From: Alphaproteobacteria bacterium | GTDB lineage: Bacteria; Pseudomonadota; Alphaproteobacteria; JAPYRI01 | Assembly (NCBI GenBank): GCA_029941135.1 | Contig: JAPYRI010000017.1 | Coordinates: 1-40,618, forward strand | Direction of reading: 5' to 3' | Length of the DNA: 40,618 nucleotides | Shown here: piece after piece, positions 32,141-40,618 of the stretch | Layout: the number at the start of each line of letters is the position of its first letter | Position numbering within the stretch: position 1 is the first letter of the stretch | Notes under the pieces: model-generated | The model's database searches: none | Seen by the model: the letters and a program-made list of their open reading frames with translations, nothing else | Told to the model about the DNA's origin: nothing | Translations under genes and position numbers: made by a program

Positions 32141-34804
32141 ATGCTGGATAAGACCTTTCGTCCTGATGAGGTCGAGCAAAAACACTACGAGCGCTGGGAG
32201 TCGAACGGCGCTTTTAAGTGCGGTCAGCGGCCTAGTGCTGAGCCGTTCACGATTGTAATTCCGCCTCCTAATGTGACTGGCAGTCTACATGTCGGCCACG
32301 CGCTGGATAATACACTTCAAGACATTCTAATCCGATTTGCTCGCATGCGTGGTTGCGACACCCTTTGGCAGCCGGGCACGGATCACGCGGGTATTGCTAC
32401 TCAAATGTTGGTTGAGCGGCAATTAGCGGAGGAAGGGCTTTCCCGCCATGATCTTGGCCGGGACACTTTTATCGAACGGGTTTGGGACTGGAAGGCACAA
32501 TCGGGCGGCACAATTACCCAGCAATTGCGCCGATTGGGTGCATCTTGCGATTGGTCGAGAGAACGTTTTACGATGGATGACGGTCTGTCTCAAGCCGTCC
32601 GCAAGGTATTTGTCGATCTGTATAAAAAGGGTCTCATTTATAAAGACAAGCGCTTGGTCAACTGGGACTGCGAGCTTCGAACGGCAATTTCTGACCTTGA
32701 AGTCGAGCAGCGAGAAATCCACGGACACATGTGGCATTTCAAATACCCCATTGAAGGCGAAGATAAATTATTCATAACCGTGGCCACTACACGCCCGGAA
32801 ACGATGCTCGGCGACACGGCAGTTGCGGTTCATCCCGACGATCCACGTTATGCAGATCTGGTGGGCAGGTATGTGGTTTTGCCATTGGTCGGACGACGCA
32901 TTCCGATTGTGGCCGACGCATACTCTGACTCCGAAAAGGGTACCGGCGCGGTCAAAATTACCCCTGCCCATGATTTCAATGATTTCGAAGTGGGGCGCAG
33001 GCACGATCTGCCTTTGGTCAATGTGCTGGATGACCAGGGCCGCATGAGCGACGAAGTGCCGGAAATTTACCGCGGACTCGATCGGTCCGAAGCCCGTAAA
33101 AAGGTTGTCACCGACCTGGAGGCAGCGGGCCTTGTTGTGGCAATTGAGGACCATGTGCTCCAGGTCCCCTATGGCGACCGGTCGGGCTCGGTCATAGAGC
33201 CGTGGCTCACAGATCAGTGGTACGCCGACGCGCAAACCTTGGCGAAACCGGCGATCGAGGCTGTAGAGTCGGGGAAAACCAAATTCATTCCAGCCAATTG
33301 GGAGAAGACGTACTTCCAGTGGATGCGCAATATTCAGCCATGGTGCATCTCAAGGCAGCTTTGGTGGGGTCATCAAATACCCGCTTGGTACGGCCCGGAT
33401 GGCGATGTGTTCGTTGCGGAAAATGAGCAAGATGCTCGCGCAGAAGCCGCCCTTAAATATGGCAATGAAGTGGTTCTGATACGCGATCCGGACGTATTGG
33501 ACACCTGGTTTTCCTCAGCACTTTGGCCTTTTTCCACTCTGGGATGGCCGGACGAAACGCCTGGAGTCGGCCGCTATTACCCGACTAATGTTTTAGTGAC
33601 CGGTTTCGACATTATCTTTTTCTGGGTGGCGCGGATGATGATGATGGGTCTTCATTGTATGGGGGGGGTTCCGTTCCGCGAAGTTTATATCCATGCCCTG
33701 GTGCGCGATGCGAGTGGCCAGAAAATGTCGAAAAGCCGCGGCAATGTGATGGACCCGCTGGTGTTGATCGACAAATTTGGCGCGGATGCTTTGCGATTTA
33801 CTTTGGCCGCCATGGAAGCTCAAGGGCGGGATATTAAACTCGATGAAAGTCGGATTGAAGGCTATCGTAATTTCGCGACGAAGCTTTGGAATGCGGCCCG
33901 CTTTTGCGAAATGAATGGCTGCCGCCGGGATCCCACGTTCGATCCGGCATCTTGCGAGCGCGCTGTCGACAAGTGGATAGTGGGTAAACTTGTTGAAACC
34001 CAACATGCGGTCACTAAAGCCCTTGAAGCATTCCGCTACAATGAAGCCGCTAACGCCATATACCAATTCACTTGGGGAACCTTTTGCGATTGGTACGTTG
34101 AATTCATCAAACCCTACTTCGGAGGAGAAGACGGGGCCGAAAAAACCCGAACTCAGAATACGGCGGCATGGGTGATCGACCAGATTTTGTCTCTTCTGCA
34201 TCCGTTTATGCCGTTTGTCACCGAAGAATTATGGGAACGGTTAGCTGAATCATCCGCTATTGAACGTGAAAGCATGCTCATTTTAGCGCCCTGGCCTGAG
34301 CACTCGGATAGCCTCATTGATCCTAAAATAGTCGCTGAGGTGGATTGGTTGATGGAACTTATTTCAAAGATTCGCGAAGTGCGTAGTGAGATGAATGTGC
34401 CAGCAGCGGCTAAAATTCCTATGCTGCTGACCGGTGGTGACGCTCAATCTGCTCGGCGTCTGAACTCCCACCTTGATGTACTTTTACGCTTGGCCCGCCT
34501 CGAAAGTGCGAATGTGGACGGCACAGTTCCCGCAGGATCGGCGCAAATCGTCCATGGCAACGCGACCATTGTGCTGCCGCTCGCTGGTGTGATCGATCTG
34601 GATCAGGAAAAAGCCCGGTTATCCAAGGCCCGCGGCAAGATTGAAGACGAAATCGGGAAAATCGACAAGAAGCTGGCGAACGAGAATTTCCTTGCCAAAG
34701 CGCCACCTCAGGTCATCGAGGAGCAACGGGTACGCCGCATCGACGCCGAAGCCGCGATAGCCAAGCTCTCAGAGGCACTCGACCGGCTGCCCACCAACGG
34801 TTAA
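32141..34804 (+). CDS. valS: Valyl-tRNA synthetase
   Basis: 887 aa class I aminoacyl-tRNA synthetase. The HIGH signature appears as PNVTGSLHVGHALDNT near residue 45, and KMSKS as GQKMSKSRGNVMDP near 530. The editing (CP1) domain lies between (TTRPETMLGDTAVAVHP), and WDCELRTAISDLEVEQ and WCISRQLWWGHQIPAW are typical. The C-terminus has an anticodon-binding domain and the coiled-coil arm (LDQEKARLSKARGKIEDEIGKIDKKLANENFLAKAPPQVIEEQ). Length is normal. Ribosome site is weak. It lies 79 nt after popZ and 34 nt before ilvD. Firm. Confidence 0.98.
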   Translation: MLDKTFRPDEVEQKHYERWESNGAFKCGQRPSAEPFTIVIPPPNVTGSLHVGHALDNTLQDILIRFARMRGCDTLWQPGTDHAGIATQMLVERQLAEEGLSRHDLGRDTFIERVWDWKAQSGGTITQQLRRLGASCDWSRERFTMDDGLSQAVRKVFVDLYKKGLIYKDKRLVNWDCELRTAISDLEVEQREIHGHMWHFKYPIEGEDKLFITVATTRPETMLGDTAVAVHPDDPRYADLVGRYVVLPLVGRRIPIVADAYSDSEKGTGAVKITPAHDFNDFEVGRRHDLPLVNVLDDQGRMSDEVPEIYRGLDRSEARKKVVTDLEAAGLVVAIEDHVLQVPYGDRSGSVIEPWLTDQWYADAQTLAKPAIEAVESGKTKFIPANWEKTYFQWMRNIQPWCISRQLWWGHQIPAWYGPDGDVFVAENEQDARAEAALKYGNEVVLIRDPDVLDTWFSSALWPFSTLGWPDETPGVGRYYPTNVLVTGFDIIFFWVARMMMMGLHCMGGVPFREVYIHALVRDASGQKMSKSRGNVMDPLVLIDKFGADALRFTLAAMEAQGRDIKLDESRIEGYRNFATKLWNAARFCEMNGCRRDPTFDPASCERAVDKWIVGKLVETQHAVTKALEAFRYNEAANAIYQFTWGTFCDWYVEFIKPYFGGEDGAEKTRTQNTAAWVIDQILSLLHPFMPFVTEELWERLAESSAIERESMLILAPWPEHSDSLIDPKIVAEVDWLMELISKIREVRSEMNVPAAAKIPMLLTGGDAQSARRLNSHLDVLLRLARLESANVDGTVPAGSAQIVHGNATIVLPLAGVIDLDQEKARLSKARGKIEDEIGKIDKKLANENFLAKAPPQVIEEQRVRRIDAEAAIAKLSEALDRLPTNG

Positions 34805-34838
34805 ACTATTTTTTTGATTTCTGCGAAAGGGTCGCGAA

Positions 34839-36695
34839 ATGCCACCTTATCGATCACGAACCACCACCCATGGGCGAAATATGGCCGGTGCGCGGGCATT
34901 ATGGCGTGCGACCGGCATGACCGATGGTGATTTCGACAAACCGATTATCGCCATCTCCAACTCATTCACCCAGTTTGTGCCCGGCCACGTGCACCTAAAA
35001 GACATGGGGCAGATGGTCGCTCGTGAAGTTGAACGCGCTGGCGGGGTAGCTAAAGAGTTTAACACCATCGCCGTCGATGATGGGATCGCCATGGGTCACG
35101 ACGGCATGCTCTACAGTTTGCCGTCCCGGGATCTCATCGCTGATTCGGTCGAGTATATGGTCAACGCCCATTGCGCGGACGCCCTGGTATGCATTTCCAA
35201 CTGCGACAAAATAACGCCTGGCATGTTGATGGCGTCGTTGCGCCTCAATGTTCCAACCGTGTTTGTGTCTGGCGGTCCAATGGAAGCGGGGAAGGTCATT
35301 GCCGGCGACAAAGTGACGAAGTACGACTTGGTCGATGCCATAACCATGGCGGTTGATCCCAATGTTTCCGACGAAGAAACCCTAATCGTTGAACGCTCGG
35401 CCTGCCCCACCTGTGGGTCATGCTCGGGCATGTTCACGGCAAATTCGATGAATTGCCTGGTTGAAGCCATGGGACTCGGTTTACCAGGTAATGGCAGCAT
35501 GCTGGCGACCCATGCCATGCGCCGTGACATATTTCTGTGGGCCGGGCGAACCATTGTCGAGATGGCTCGTAAGTATTATGAGCACGATGACAGCTCGGTT
35601 TTGCCGCGTGAAATAGCAACTTTTGAAACTTTTGAGAACGCGATGATGCTCGATATCGCCATGGGAGGATCCACAAACACTGTCCTCCATCTGCTGGCAG
35701 CAGCTCACGAGGCTGGGGTCGACTTCACCATGAAAGACATTGATCGGCTGTCCCACAAAGTGCCCAACCTGTGTAAAGTCGCGCCTAGCACACCCGAATA
35801 CCACATGGAAGACGTCCATCGCGCGGGCGGTATCATGGCGATTTTGGGTCAACTTGACCGCATGGGAGTGTTGCATAGCACCCAGCCCACCATTCACAGC
35901 GCGACCATGGCCGATGCTCTCGATCAGTGGGACGTTAGCAGAACCAACCGTGAAGACGCGCACAATTTTTATTTGGCGGCACCCGGAGGCGTGCGCACGA
36001 CCGAAGCCTTTTCACAAGAGCGTAAATACACCGAACTGGATATTGACCGTGCCAACGGCTGTATTCGGGACGCCGACCATGCCTACAGCAAAGATGGCGG
36101 ACTTGCCGTGCTCTACGGCAATTTGGCCGAAGAAGGCTGCATCGTTAAAACCGCCGGCGTCGACAAAGATAATCTGACCCACTCGGGGCCAGCGCGCATT
36201 TTTGAAAGCCAGGATGCGGCTGTGGCCGGCATTATGGGCGGCGCTGTTTTGGAAGGTGACGTGGTTCTCATCCGTTATGAAGGTCCGCGCGGCGGTCCCG
36301 GCATGCAGGAAATGCTCTATCCAACCAGTTACTTAAAGTCCATGGGTCTGGGCAAAGCCTGTGCACTGGTCACTGACGGGCGCTTTTCCGGCGGTACCTC
36401 GGGATTGTCAATCGGGCATATATCGCCCGAGGCCGCCGAAGGCGGGTTGATTGGCCTGGTGGAAGAAAACGATACCATCCAGATCGACATCCCGAATCGT
36501 ATCATCAACGCTGATGTGACCGAGGATGTATTCGCTGAGCGCCGAACGGCTATGGACGCAAAGGGTGCAAGTGCTTGGAAGCCAAAGGAGAAAAGAAAAC
36601 GGATGGTGTCGCAAGCCCTACGCGCTTATGCCGCCATGACGACCAGCGCCTCCCGTGGCGCCGTGCGCGATGTGTCTCAAGTCGAACGCAGGTAA
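34839..36695 (+). CDS. ilvD: Dihydroxy-acid dehydratase
   Basis: 618 aa. Converts 2,3-dihydroxy-3-methylbutanoate (and the pentanoate) to 2-oxo acids in valine and isoleucine synthesis. Fe-S ligand cysteines are in [12 protein letters not shown] and [25 protein letters not shown], and the C-terminal [23 protein letters not shown] is the substrate/Mg region. GGGTCGCGAA lies before the ATG with AAAGGG further up. It starts 34 nt after valS and shares the strand, and is convergent with xthA (4 nt apart). Pairing with valS brings valine synthesis and charging together; linkage may be coincidental. Confidence 0.98.
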   Translation: MPPYRSRTTTHGRNMAGARALWRATGMTDGDFDKPIIAISNSFTQFVPGHVHLKDMGQMVAREVERAGGVAKEFNTIAVDDGIAMGHDGMLYSLPSRDLIADSVEYMVNAHCADALVCISNCDKITPGMLMASLRLNVPTVFVSGGPMEAGKVIAGDKVTKYDLVDAITMAVDPNVSDEETLIVERSACPTCGSCSGMFTANSMNCLVEAMGLGLPGNGSMLATHAMRRDIFLWAGRTIVEMARKYYEHDDSSVLPREIATFETFENAMMLDIAMGGSTNTVLHLLAAAHEAGVDFTMKDIDRLSHKVPNLCKVAPSTPEYHMEDVHRAGGIMAILGQLDRMGVLHSTQPTIHSATMADALDQWDVSRTNREDAHNFYLAAPGGVRTTEAFSQERKYTELDIDRANGCIRDADHAYSKDGGLAVLYGNLAEEGCIVKTAGVDKDNLTHSGPARIFESQDAAVAGIMGGAVLEGDVVLIRYEGPRGGPGMQEMLYPTSYLKSMGLGKACALVTDGRFSGGTSGLSIGHISPEAAEGGLIGLVEENDTIQIDIPNRIINADVTEDVFAERRTAMDAKGASAWKPKEKRKRMVSQALRAYAAMTTSASRGAVRDVSQVERR

Positions 36696-36699
36696 GACG

Positions 36700-37473
36700 T
36701 CAAACCTCGGCTAATTCGCACCAAACGGGGACGTGGTCAGACGCTTTTTCCGTGCCGCGCACCGCCCTTTCGATTCCAGATGCGGCCAATCGGTCGGCGG
36801 CTTGCGGCGAAAGCAATAGGTGGTCAATTCGCATGCCTTGGTCCTTGTGCCAACTGCCGCCCCGGTGGTCCCACCAGCTGTAGGCGTGTAACCCCGGGTT
36901 GAGAATCTGATAAGCGTCGGTTAAGCCAAGGTTGAGAATGGATCGAAATCGGATCTGCTCCTCCGGATGAAAGCAAACGGTCCCGGCAAGCTCAATCGGG
37001 TCGTAAACATCACCCGGCTGTGGCGCCACGTTGTAGTCACCGCCGATCACCAAAGCCTCTTCATACTGCATAAGTTCGGCCGCGTGAGCGCGCAACCTTT
37101 CGAACCAGCGTAACTTGTATTCAAATTTGTCGGAGCCGACGGAACTGCCGTTCGGCACATAGACGCTAATCAGACGCACACCATTGGTGACGACTTCAAT
37201 ATAGCGCGCCTGGTCGTCTTCGGACTCTCCGGGCAGAACGGTTATCAAATCTTCGATGGGCCATTTTGAAAAGATCGCAACGCCGTTGTATGACTTTTGG
37301 CCGTGGAGCGCCAAGTTGTAGCCCAGGTCCTCGAATTCCAAAGTGGGAAATTTTTCATTGACGGTTTTGGTTTCCTGCAACAACACAACATCAGGCTTGA
37401 AGTCACGTAACCACGCCAGTGCATTGGGCATGCGTGCGCGTATGGAATTGACGTTCCAGGTTGCAATTTTCAT
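36700..37473 (-). CDS. xthA: Exodeoxyribonuclease III
   Basis: 257 aa AP endonuclease/3'-5' exonuclease of base-excision repair. Motifs are WNVNSIRARMPNAL (Asn), LLQETKT (Glu, metal), SVYVPNGSS (Tyr), VIGGDYNVAPQPGDVYDP (Asp-Asn), WWDHRGGSWHKDQGMRIDHLLLS and SDHVPVWCEL (Asp-His). All catalytic positions seem intact. It lies 12 nt downstream of erpA on the minus strand and is probably co-transcribed. Xth next to erpA is common in alphaproteobacteria. Confidence 0.97.
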   Translation of the reverse strand: MKIATWNVNSIRARMPNALAWLRDFKPDVVLLQETKTVNEKFPTLEFEDLGYNLALHGQKSYNGVAIFSKWPIEDLITVLPGESEDDQARYIEVVTNGVRLISVYVPNGSSVGSDKFEYKLRWFERLRAHAAELMQYEEALVIGGDYNVAPQPGDVYDPIELAGTVCFHPEEQIRFRSILNLGLTDAYQILNPGLHAYSWWDHRGGSWHKDQGMRIDHLLLSPQAADRLAASGIERAVRGTEKASDHVPVWCELAEV

Positions 37474-37485
37474 CGCAGGATTGCC

Positions 37486-37839
37486 TTAGACTGCAAATGA
37501 CGTTCCGCAACCGCAAGTCGATGTGGCATTCGGATTGTTGAGGGTAAAAAATGAACCGATCAAGTCTTCTACATAGTCGACTTCGGAGCCAAACAGGAAC
37601 ATGAGCGAGGAGGGGTCGACTATTACGGAAACACCGCTCTTTTCAACCACGACATCATCATCGGCTGCGGTGCTTTCGAAGTCGAAGCCATACTGAAAAC
37701 CGGCACAGCCGCCGCCGGACACTTTTATCCGCAACATGGCATTAGGCTGGTCCTCTTGTTCGCGTAACGCAACAATGCGTTTGACCGCGCTATCCGAAAT
37801 CGTAATGGGACCAGTTACGCCCGACATATGTTCAGCCAT
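37486..37839 (-). CDS. erpA: Iron-sulfur cluster insertion protein ErpA (A-type carrier)
   Basis: 117 aa from ATG 37839 (MAEHMSGVTGPITISDSAVKRIVALREQ). The track's longer start adds 40 unlikely residues, and AAAGGG lies 6-8 nt before this ATG. The three cluster-binding cysteines are in VSGGGCAGFQYGF and TSTCGCGTSF at the end. It delivers 4Fe-4S clusters to apo-enzymes, plausibly including the IlvD encoded close by. It is divergent from dgt, with a 215-nt region that should contain both promoters. Assignment as ErpA over IscA is by context (xthA-erpA-dgt), so slightly less certain than the family. Confidence 0.93.
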   Translation of the reverse strand: MAEHMSGVTGPITISDSAVKRIVALREQEDQPNAMLRIKVSGGGCAGFQYGFDFESTAADDDVVVEKSGVSVIVDPSSLMFLFGSEVDYVEDLIGSFFTLNNPNATSTCGCGTSFAV

Positions 37840-38054
37840 CTCACACCCTTTAACCAAGCCACTTACTAGGACACTATATCCTAACCCGAACTCAATAATC
37901 TTCCCTACAATAACTGGGATAAATTGCGCGATCTTCAATTGCCTTGCTAAAATAAACAAATATTGAAAGATTTCAAACGCTTAGATGAATTAAATAAGAG
38001 AAATATCGGGCATCTACCGTTGATACAGGCGTCTGAGAGAGCTAGGTTGCAGCC
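37840..38054. promoter_or_regulatory. Divergent region erpA / dgt
   Basis: 215 nt, AT-rich, between divergent starts. Promoters for both units must lie here. I see no IscR-type site or other operator that I can support. Confidence 0.3.
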
Positions 38055-39239
38055 ATGAATCCTCTATTTACGCGCGCGCCGCCCTACAATCTTGCCCCTT
38101 ACGCCTCATTGGCTGAAAATAGCCGGGGGAGGCTCATCTCCGAGCCTGATGCCGAAACCCGCTCTCCATTTCAGCGGGACCGGGACCGTGTCATTCATTC
38201 CGCTGCATTCAGGCGCCTAAAATACAAAACTCAGGTCTTCGTGTTTCACGAAGGGGATTACTATCGGACGCGCCTCACCCATTCATTGGAAGTAGCGCAA
38301 ATCACGCGCTCAGTTTGCCGGGTGATGGGACTGGACGAAGATTTAGGCGAATGCCTTGCGCTCGCTCATGACTTGGGGCACACGCCGTTCGGACATGCCG
38401 GCGGCGAAGCTTTGGATGCGGTTATGGCGCCGTATGGCGGCTTTGATCATAACGCGCAAACATTGCGTATTCTGACCACATTGGAACATAGATATGCCGC
38501 GTTCGATGGTCTCAATTTAACCTGGGAAGCATTGGAAGGTATCTCCAAACACAATGGGCCCTTAACCGGGGCGCGGGCTCAAAAATCAAAGCCGCTGTTT
38601 GCTACCATCGCCGACTACAACGCGTGTCATGATTTGGAGCTTGATAGTTACGCAGGTGCAGAAGCCCAAGTGGCCGCGTTGGCCGACGATATTGCCTATA
38701 ACAATCACGATATTGACGACGGACTTCGGGCCGGTTTATTGACAGTGGAGCAACTCATTGAGTTGCCGCTGGTTGGCCCGGCTTTTCTCGAGGTATTGGA
38801 CACGTACCCTGATCTCGAACCTTCCCGATTAGCTCACGAAGCGGTGCGCCGTTTGATCAATCTCATGGTCAATGACTTGATTGCCGAATCTTCACAGCGA
38901 CTTACCACTGCAAAGCCCGAAACAGTCTCAGAAATTCGGGCGTTGGACCGGCCGATGATTGCGTTTTCTGACGTCATGTCCGAAAACGACAAAATGGTGA
39001 AAAACTTTCTGATGAAGCATTTGTATCGCCACCAAAGGGTCAACGAAATGACCGAGCATGCGAAACAGGTGGTCAGCAGGTTATTCCAGCAGTATATGAA
39101 CGAACCAGCGGCGTTGCCCGAAGATTGGCAAGCGGCAGAGGAAGTGAAAAACCCAATGGACCAGGCCCGCGTAGCGGCGGATTTTATCGCCGGCATGACC
39201 GACCGGTTCGCCCTGCAAGAATACGAAAAATTGGTTTAA
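38055..39239 (+). CDS. dgt: Deoxyguanosinetriphosphate triphosphohydrolase-like protein
   Basis: 394 aa HD-domain dNTP triphosphohydrolase, converting a dNTP to nucleoside and triphosphate. The start has RDRDRVIHSAAFRRLKYKTQVF, the metal His in RLTHSLEVAQI, the HD pair in ALAHDLGHTPFGHAG, and the later Asp in LADDIAYNNHDIDDGL. Length matches the shorter Dgt-like group of alphaproteobacteria rather than E. coli Dgt (about 505 aa), so preference for dGTP is not assured. Upstream ribosome site is weak. It ends 31 nt before argS. Confidence 0.94.
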   Translation: MNPLFTRAPPYNLAPYASLAENSRGRLISEPDAETRSPFQRDRDRVIHSAAFRRLKYKTQVFVFHEGDYYRTRLTHSLEVAQITRSVCRVMGLDEDLGECLALAHDLGHTPFGHAGGEALDAVMAPYGGFDHNAQTLRILTTLEHRYAAFDGLNLTWEALEGISKHNGPLTGARAQKSKPLFATIADYNACHDLELDSYAGAEAQVAALADDIAYNNHDIDDGLRAGLLTVEQLIELPLVGPAFLEVLDTYPDLEPSRLAHEAVRRLINLMVNDLIAESSQRLTTAKPETVSEIRALDRPMIAFSDVMSENDKMVKNFLMKHLYRHQRVNEMTEHAKQVVSRLFQQYMNEPAALPEDWQAAEEVKNPMDQARVAADFIAGMTDRFALQEYEKLV

Positions 39240-39270
39240 AGGCTGGTCCCTTGGGACCGGGCAGTACTGA

Positions 39271-40618
39271 ATGAATATATTTACCGCGTTACGAAACGAT
39301 GTTTGCGAGGCTCTTGAGAGCTTAGTCGCCGAGGGCAAACTCAGCTCTGGTCTCGACTTAAAAAACGTAACCGTCGAACCTCCTCGTGATCCTGAGCACG
39401 GTGACATTGCGACCAATGCAGCGATGGTCTTGGCAAAGCAAGCCAAGATGAAACCACAGGATATAGCTTTGTTACTCGCGGTCGTTCTTGAAACCAAATC
39501 CGAGGTATCGTCAGTTGAAGTGGCCGGTCCCGGATTTCTGAATTTACGGCTGACGGACGAATTTTGGCGGCTGCAGTTGCACCATCTGATCGACACCGGA
39601 ACGAATTACGGCGCTTCAAAAATTGGTGGCGGCGAGAAGGTTAACGTTGAGTATGTATCGGCCAATCCCACCGGCCCCATGCATGTGGGCCATTGCCGTG
39701 GGGCAGTGTTTGGCGATGCCATGTGCGCGTTGCTGAGAAAAATCGGTTACCAGGTGGTCGAAGAATACTACATCAACGATGCCGGCGTGCAGATGGATAT
39801 GCTTGCCCGCTCGCTTCACTTTCGTTACCGAGAGGCCCTGGGTGAAGATACAGGTCCCCTGCCCGGAGGGTTATATCCCGGCGATTATTTGGTTCCGCCC
39901 GCGGTTACTCTCGCGGAGCGAGACGGGGACAAGTGGGCAATGTTGCCAGAATCAGAATGGTTGGAGCCTCTTCGGGAGTTCGGTGGTAACGCCATGATGG
40001 ACTTGATTCGTGCCGACTTGGCGGCGCTGGGAATTGAACACGAAATTTTCTTCCGGGAATCAGACCTGCATGAGAACGGTGCCATTGATCAAGTCCTTAT
40101 CGACTTGACCGCGAAGGGCGAAATTTACGAAGGCGTTTTAGAAGCCCCTAAGGGTAAGTTGCCAGATGATTGGGAGCCCCGACCGCAAACGCTGTTCCGA
40201 GCCACCAATTTTGGTGATGATGTGGACCGCCCGCTTAAAAAATCGGATGGCGCATACACTTATTTTGCCGCCGATATCGCCTATCACCAAAACAAATTTC
40301 AGCGTGGTTTTACCCGCATGATCGACGTGTGGGGTGCCGATCACGGGGGCTATGTAAAGCGTATGAAAGCGGCTGTGGCCGCGGTCTCCGGTGGTCAGGC
40401 GGACTTGGACGTAAAACTTTGCCAGCTCGTCAAGCTGTTTCGGAACGGAGAGCCGGTTCGTATGTCTAAACGATCCGGTGACTTTGTCACTCTGCGTCAG
40501 GTGGTTGATGAAGTCGGTAAGGATGTTGTGCGATTCATCATGTTGACCCGAAAGAACGACGCGTCGCTAGATTTCGATTTTAAAAAGGTGACTGAGCAAT
40601 CTAAAGACAACCCGGTAT
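39271..40618 (+). CDS. argS: Arginyl-tRNA synthetase (3' truncated by window)
   Basis: Not in the ORF track because it runs off the window. From ATG 39271 ([27 protein letters not shown]) it is open for 449 codons without a stop. The N-terminal Arg_tRNA_synt_N domain is followed by the HIGH site [20 protein letters not shown], the class I catalytic fold ([33 protein letters not shown]) and a KMSKS-like [12 protein letters not shown]. The DALR anticodon domain should begin past the window. It follows dgt after a small GGTCCC-TT-GGGACC repeat, and the two are probably co-transcribed. Neighbouring genes beyond the window often encode a SPOR protein in this order. Confidence 0.97.
   Translation, partial: MNIFTALRNDVCEALESLVAEGKLSSGLDLKNVTVEPPRDPEHGDIATNAAMVLAKQAKMKPQDIALLLAVVLETKSEVSSVEVAGPGFLNLRLTDEFWRLQLHHLIDTGTNYGASKIGGGEKVNVEYVSANPTGPMHVGHCRGAVFGDAMCALLRKIGYQVVEEYYINDAGVQMDMLARSLHFRYREALGEDTGPLPGGLYPGDYLVPPAVTLAERDGDKWAMLPESEWLEPLREFGGNAMMDLIRADLAALGIEHEIFFRESDLHENGAIDQVLIDLTAKGEIYEGVLEAPKGKLPDDWEPRPQTLFRATNFGDDVDRPLKKSDGAYTYFAADIAYHQNKFQRGFTRMIDVWGADHGGYVKRMKAAVAAVSGGQADLDVKLCQLVKLFRNGEPVRMSKRSGDFVTLRQVVDEVGKDVVRFIMLTRKNDASLDFDFKKVTEQSKDNPV

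Noticed and set aside
39245-39258. GGTCCC-TT-GGGACC hairpin between dgt and argS
   Set aside because: No T-run follows and argS starts 13 nt later, so it is not supported as a terminator.

Overview
The window looks like a chromosomal segment of an alphaproteobacterium with moderate GC. The clearest evidence is the right-hand 11 kb, where gene orders typical of that class occur: pcm-like / tolC / popZ (DUF2497) / valS, and xthA / erpA / dgt / argS. A Rhodospirillales-like, free-living heterotroph would fit the many acyl-CoA and aromatic-degradation genes, but that rank is an inference. No rRNA, CRISPR array or intact transposase was seen.

Layout. (1) 1-4.4 kb, minus strand: a TolC-family outer-membrane protein carrying a C-terminal SPOR domain, followed by two tandem CaiB/BaiF CoA-transferase paralogues. 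(2) 4.6-8.7 kb: a small secreted protein, an unrecognised ORF, a GFA/CENP-V zinc protein, a limonene-epoxide-hydrolase-like protein, an AhpD-like gene broken by a 1-nt frameshift, a stand-alone TrpB paralogue and a small lipoprotein. (3) 8.9-12.3 kb, minus: a beta-propeller protein with a CxxCH motif, a periplasmic cupin and an acyl-CoA dehydrogenase. A frameshifted remnant of a repeat protein lies upstream. (4) 13.2-18.7 kb, minus: a tightly spaced five-gene operon with two acyl-CoA dehydrogenases (only one keeps the catalytic Glu motif), an SDR, an AGPS-like FAD oxidoreductase and a histidine phosphatase. (5) 19.0-21.9 kb, plus, divergent from (4): dodecin, a hydroxyquinol-type intradiol dioxygenase, an alpha/beta hydrolase and a two-domain VOC dioxygenase. 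(6) 21.9-26.7 kb: an AceE/transketolase-like enzyme (minus), an enoyl-CoA hydratase and a luciferase-like monooxygenase. (7) 26.8-29.1 kb: a decayed zone with a broken DegT-type aminotransferase, tRNA-Asn, an integrase C-terminal remnant and tRNA-Cys. (8) 29.3-40.6 kb: conserved housekeeping genes, ending inside argS.

How it fits together. Regions 3-6 form an accessory catabolic block. Ring cleavage by intradiol and VOC dioxygenases, ester or lactone hydrolysis, and beta-oxidation-type steps (acyl-CoA dehydrogenases, hydratase, SDR, CoA-transferases) could in principle form one route, but no substrate can be named from sequence. The junction between accessory and core DNA falls at the two tRNA genes and is marked by pseudogenes, as expected of an old integration site. 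The most unusual items are the TolC-SPOR fusion, the duplicated tolC genes, the probable heteromeric acyl-CoA dehydrogenase pair, and three genes with small lesions (AhpD-like, repeat protein, DegT) that are either true decay or assembly errors.
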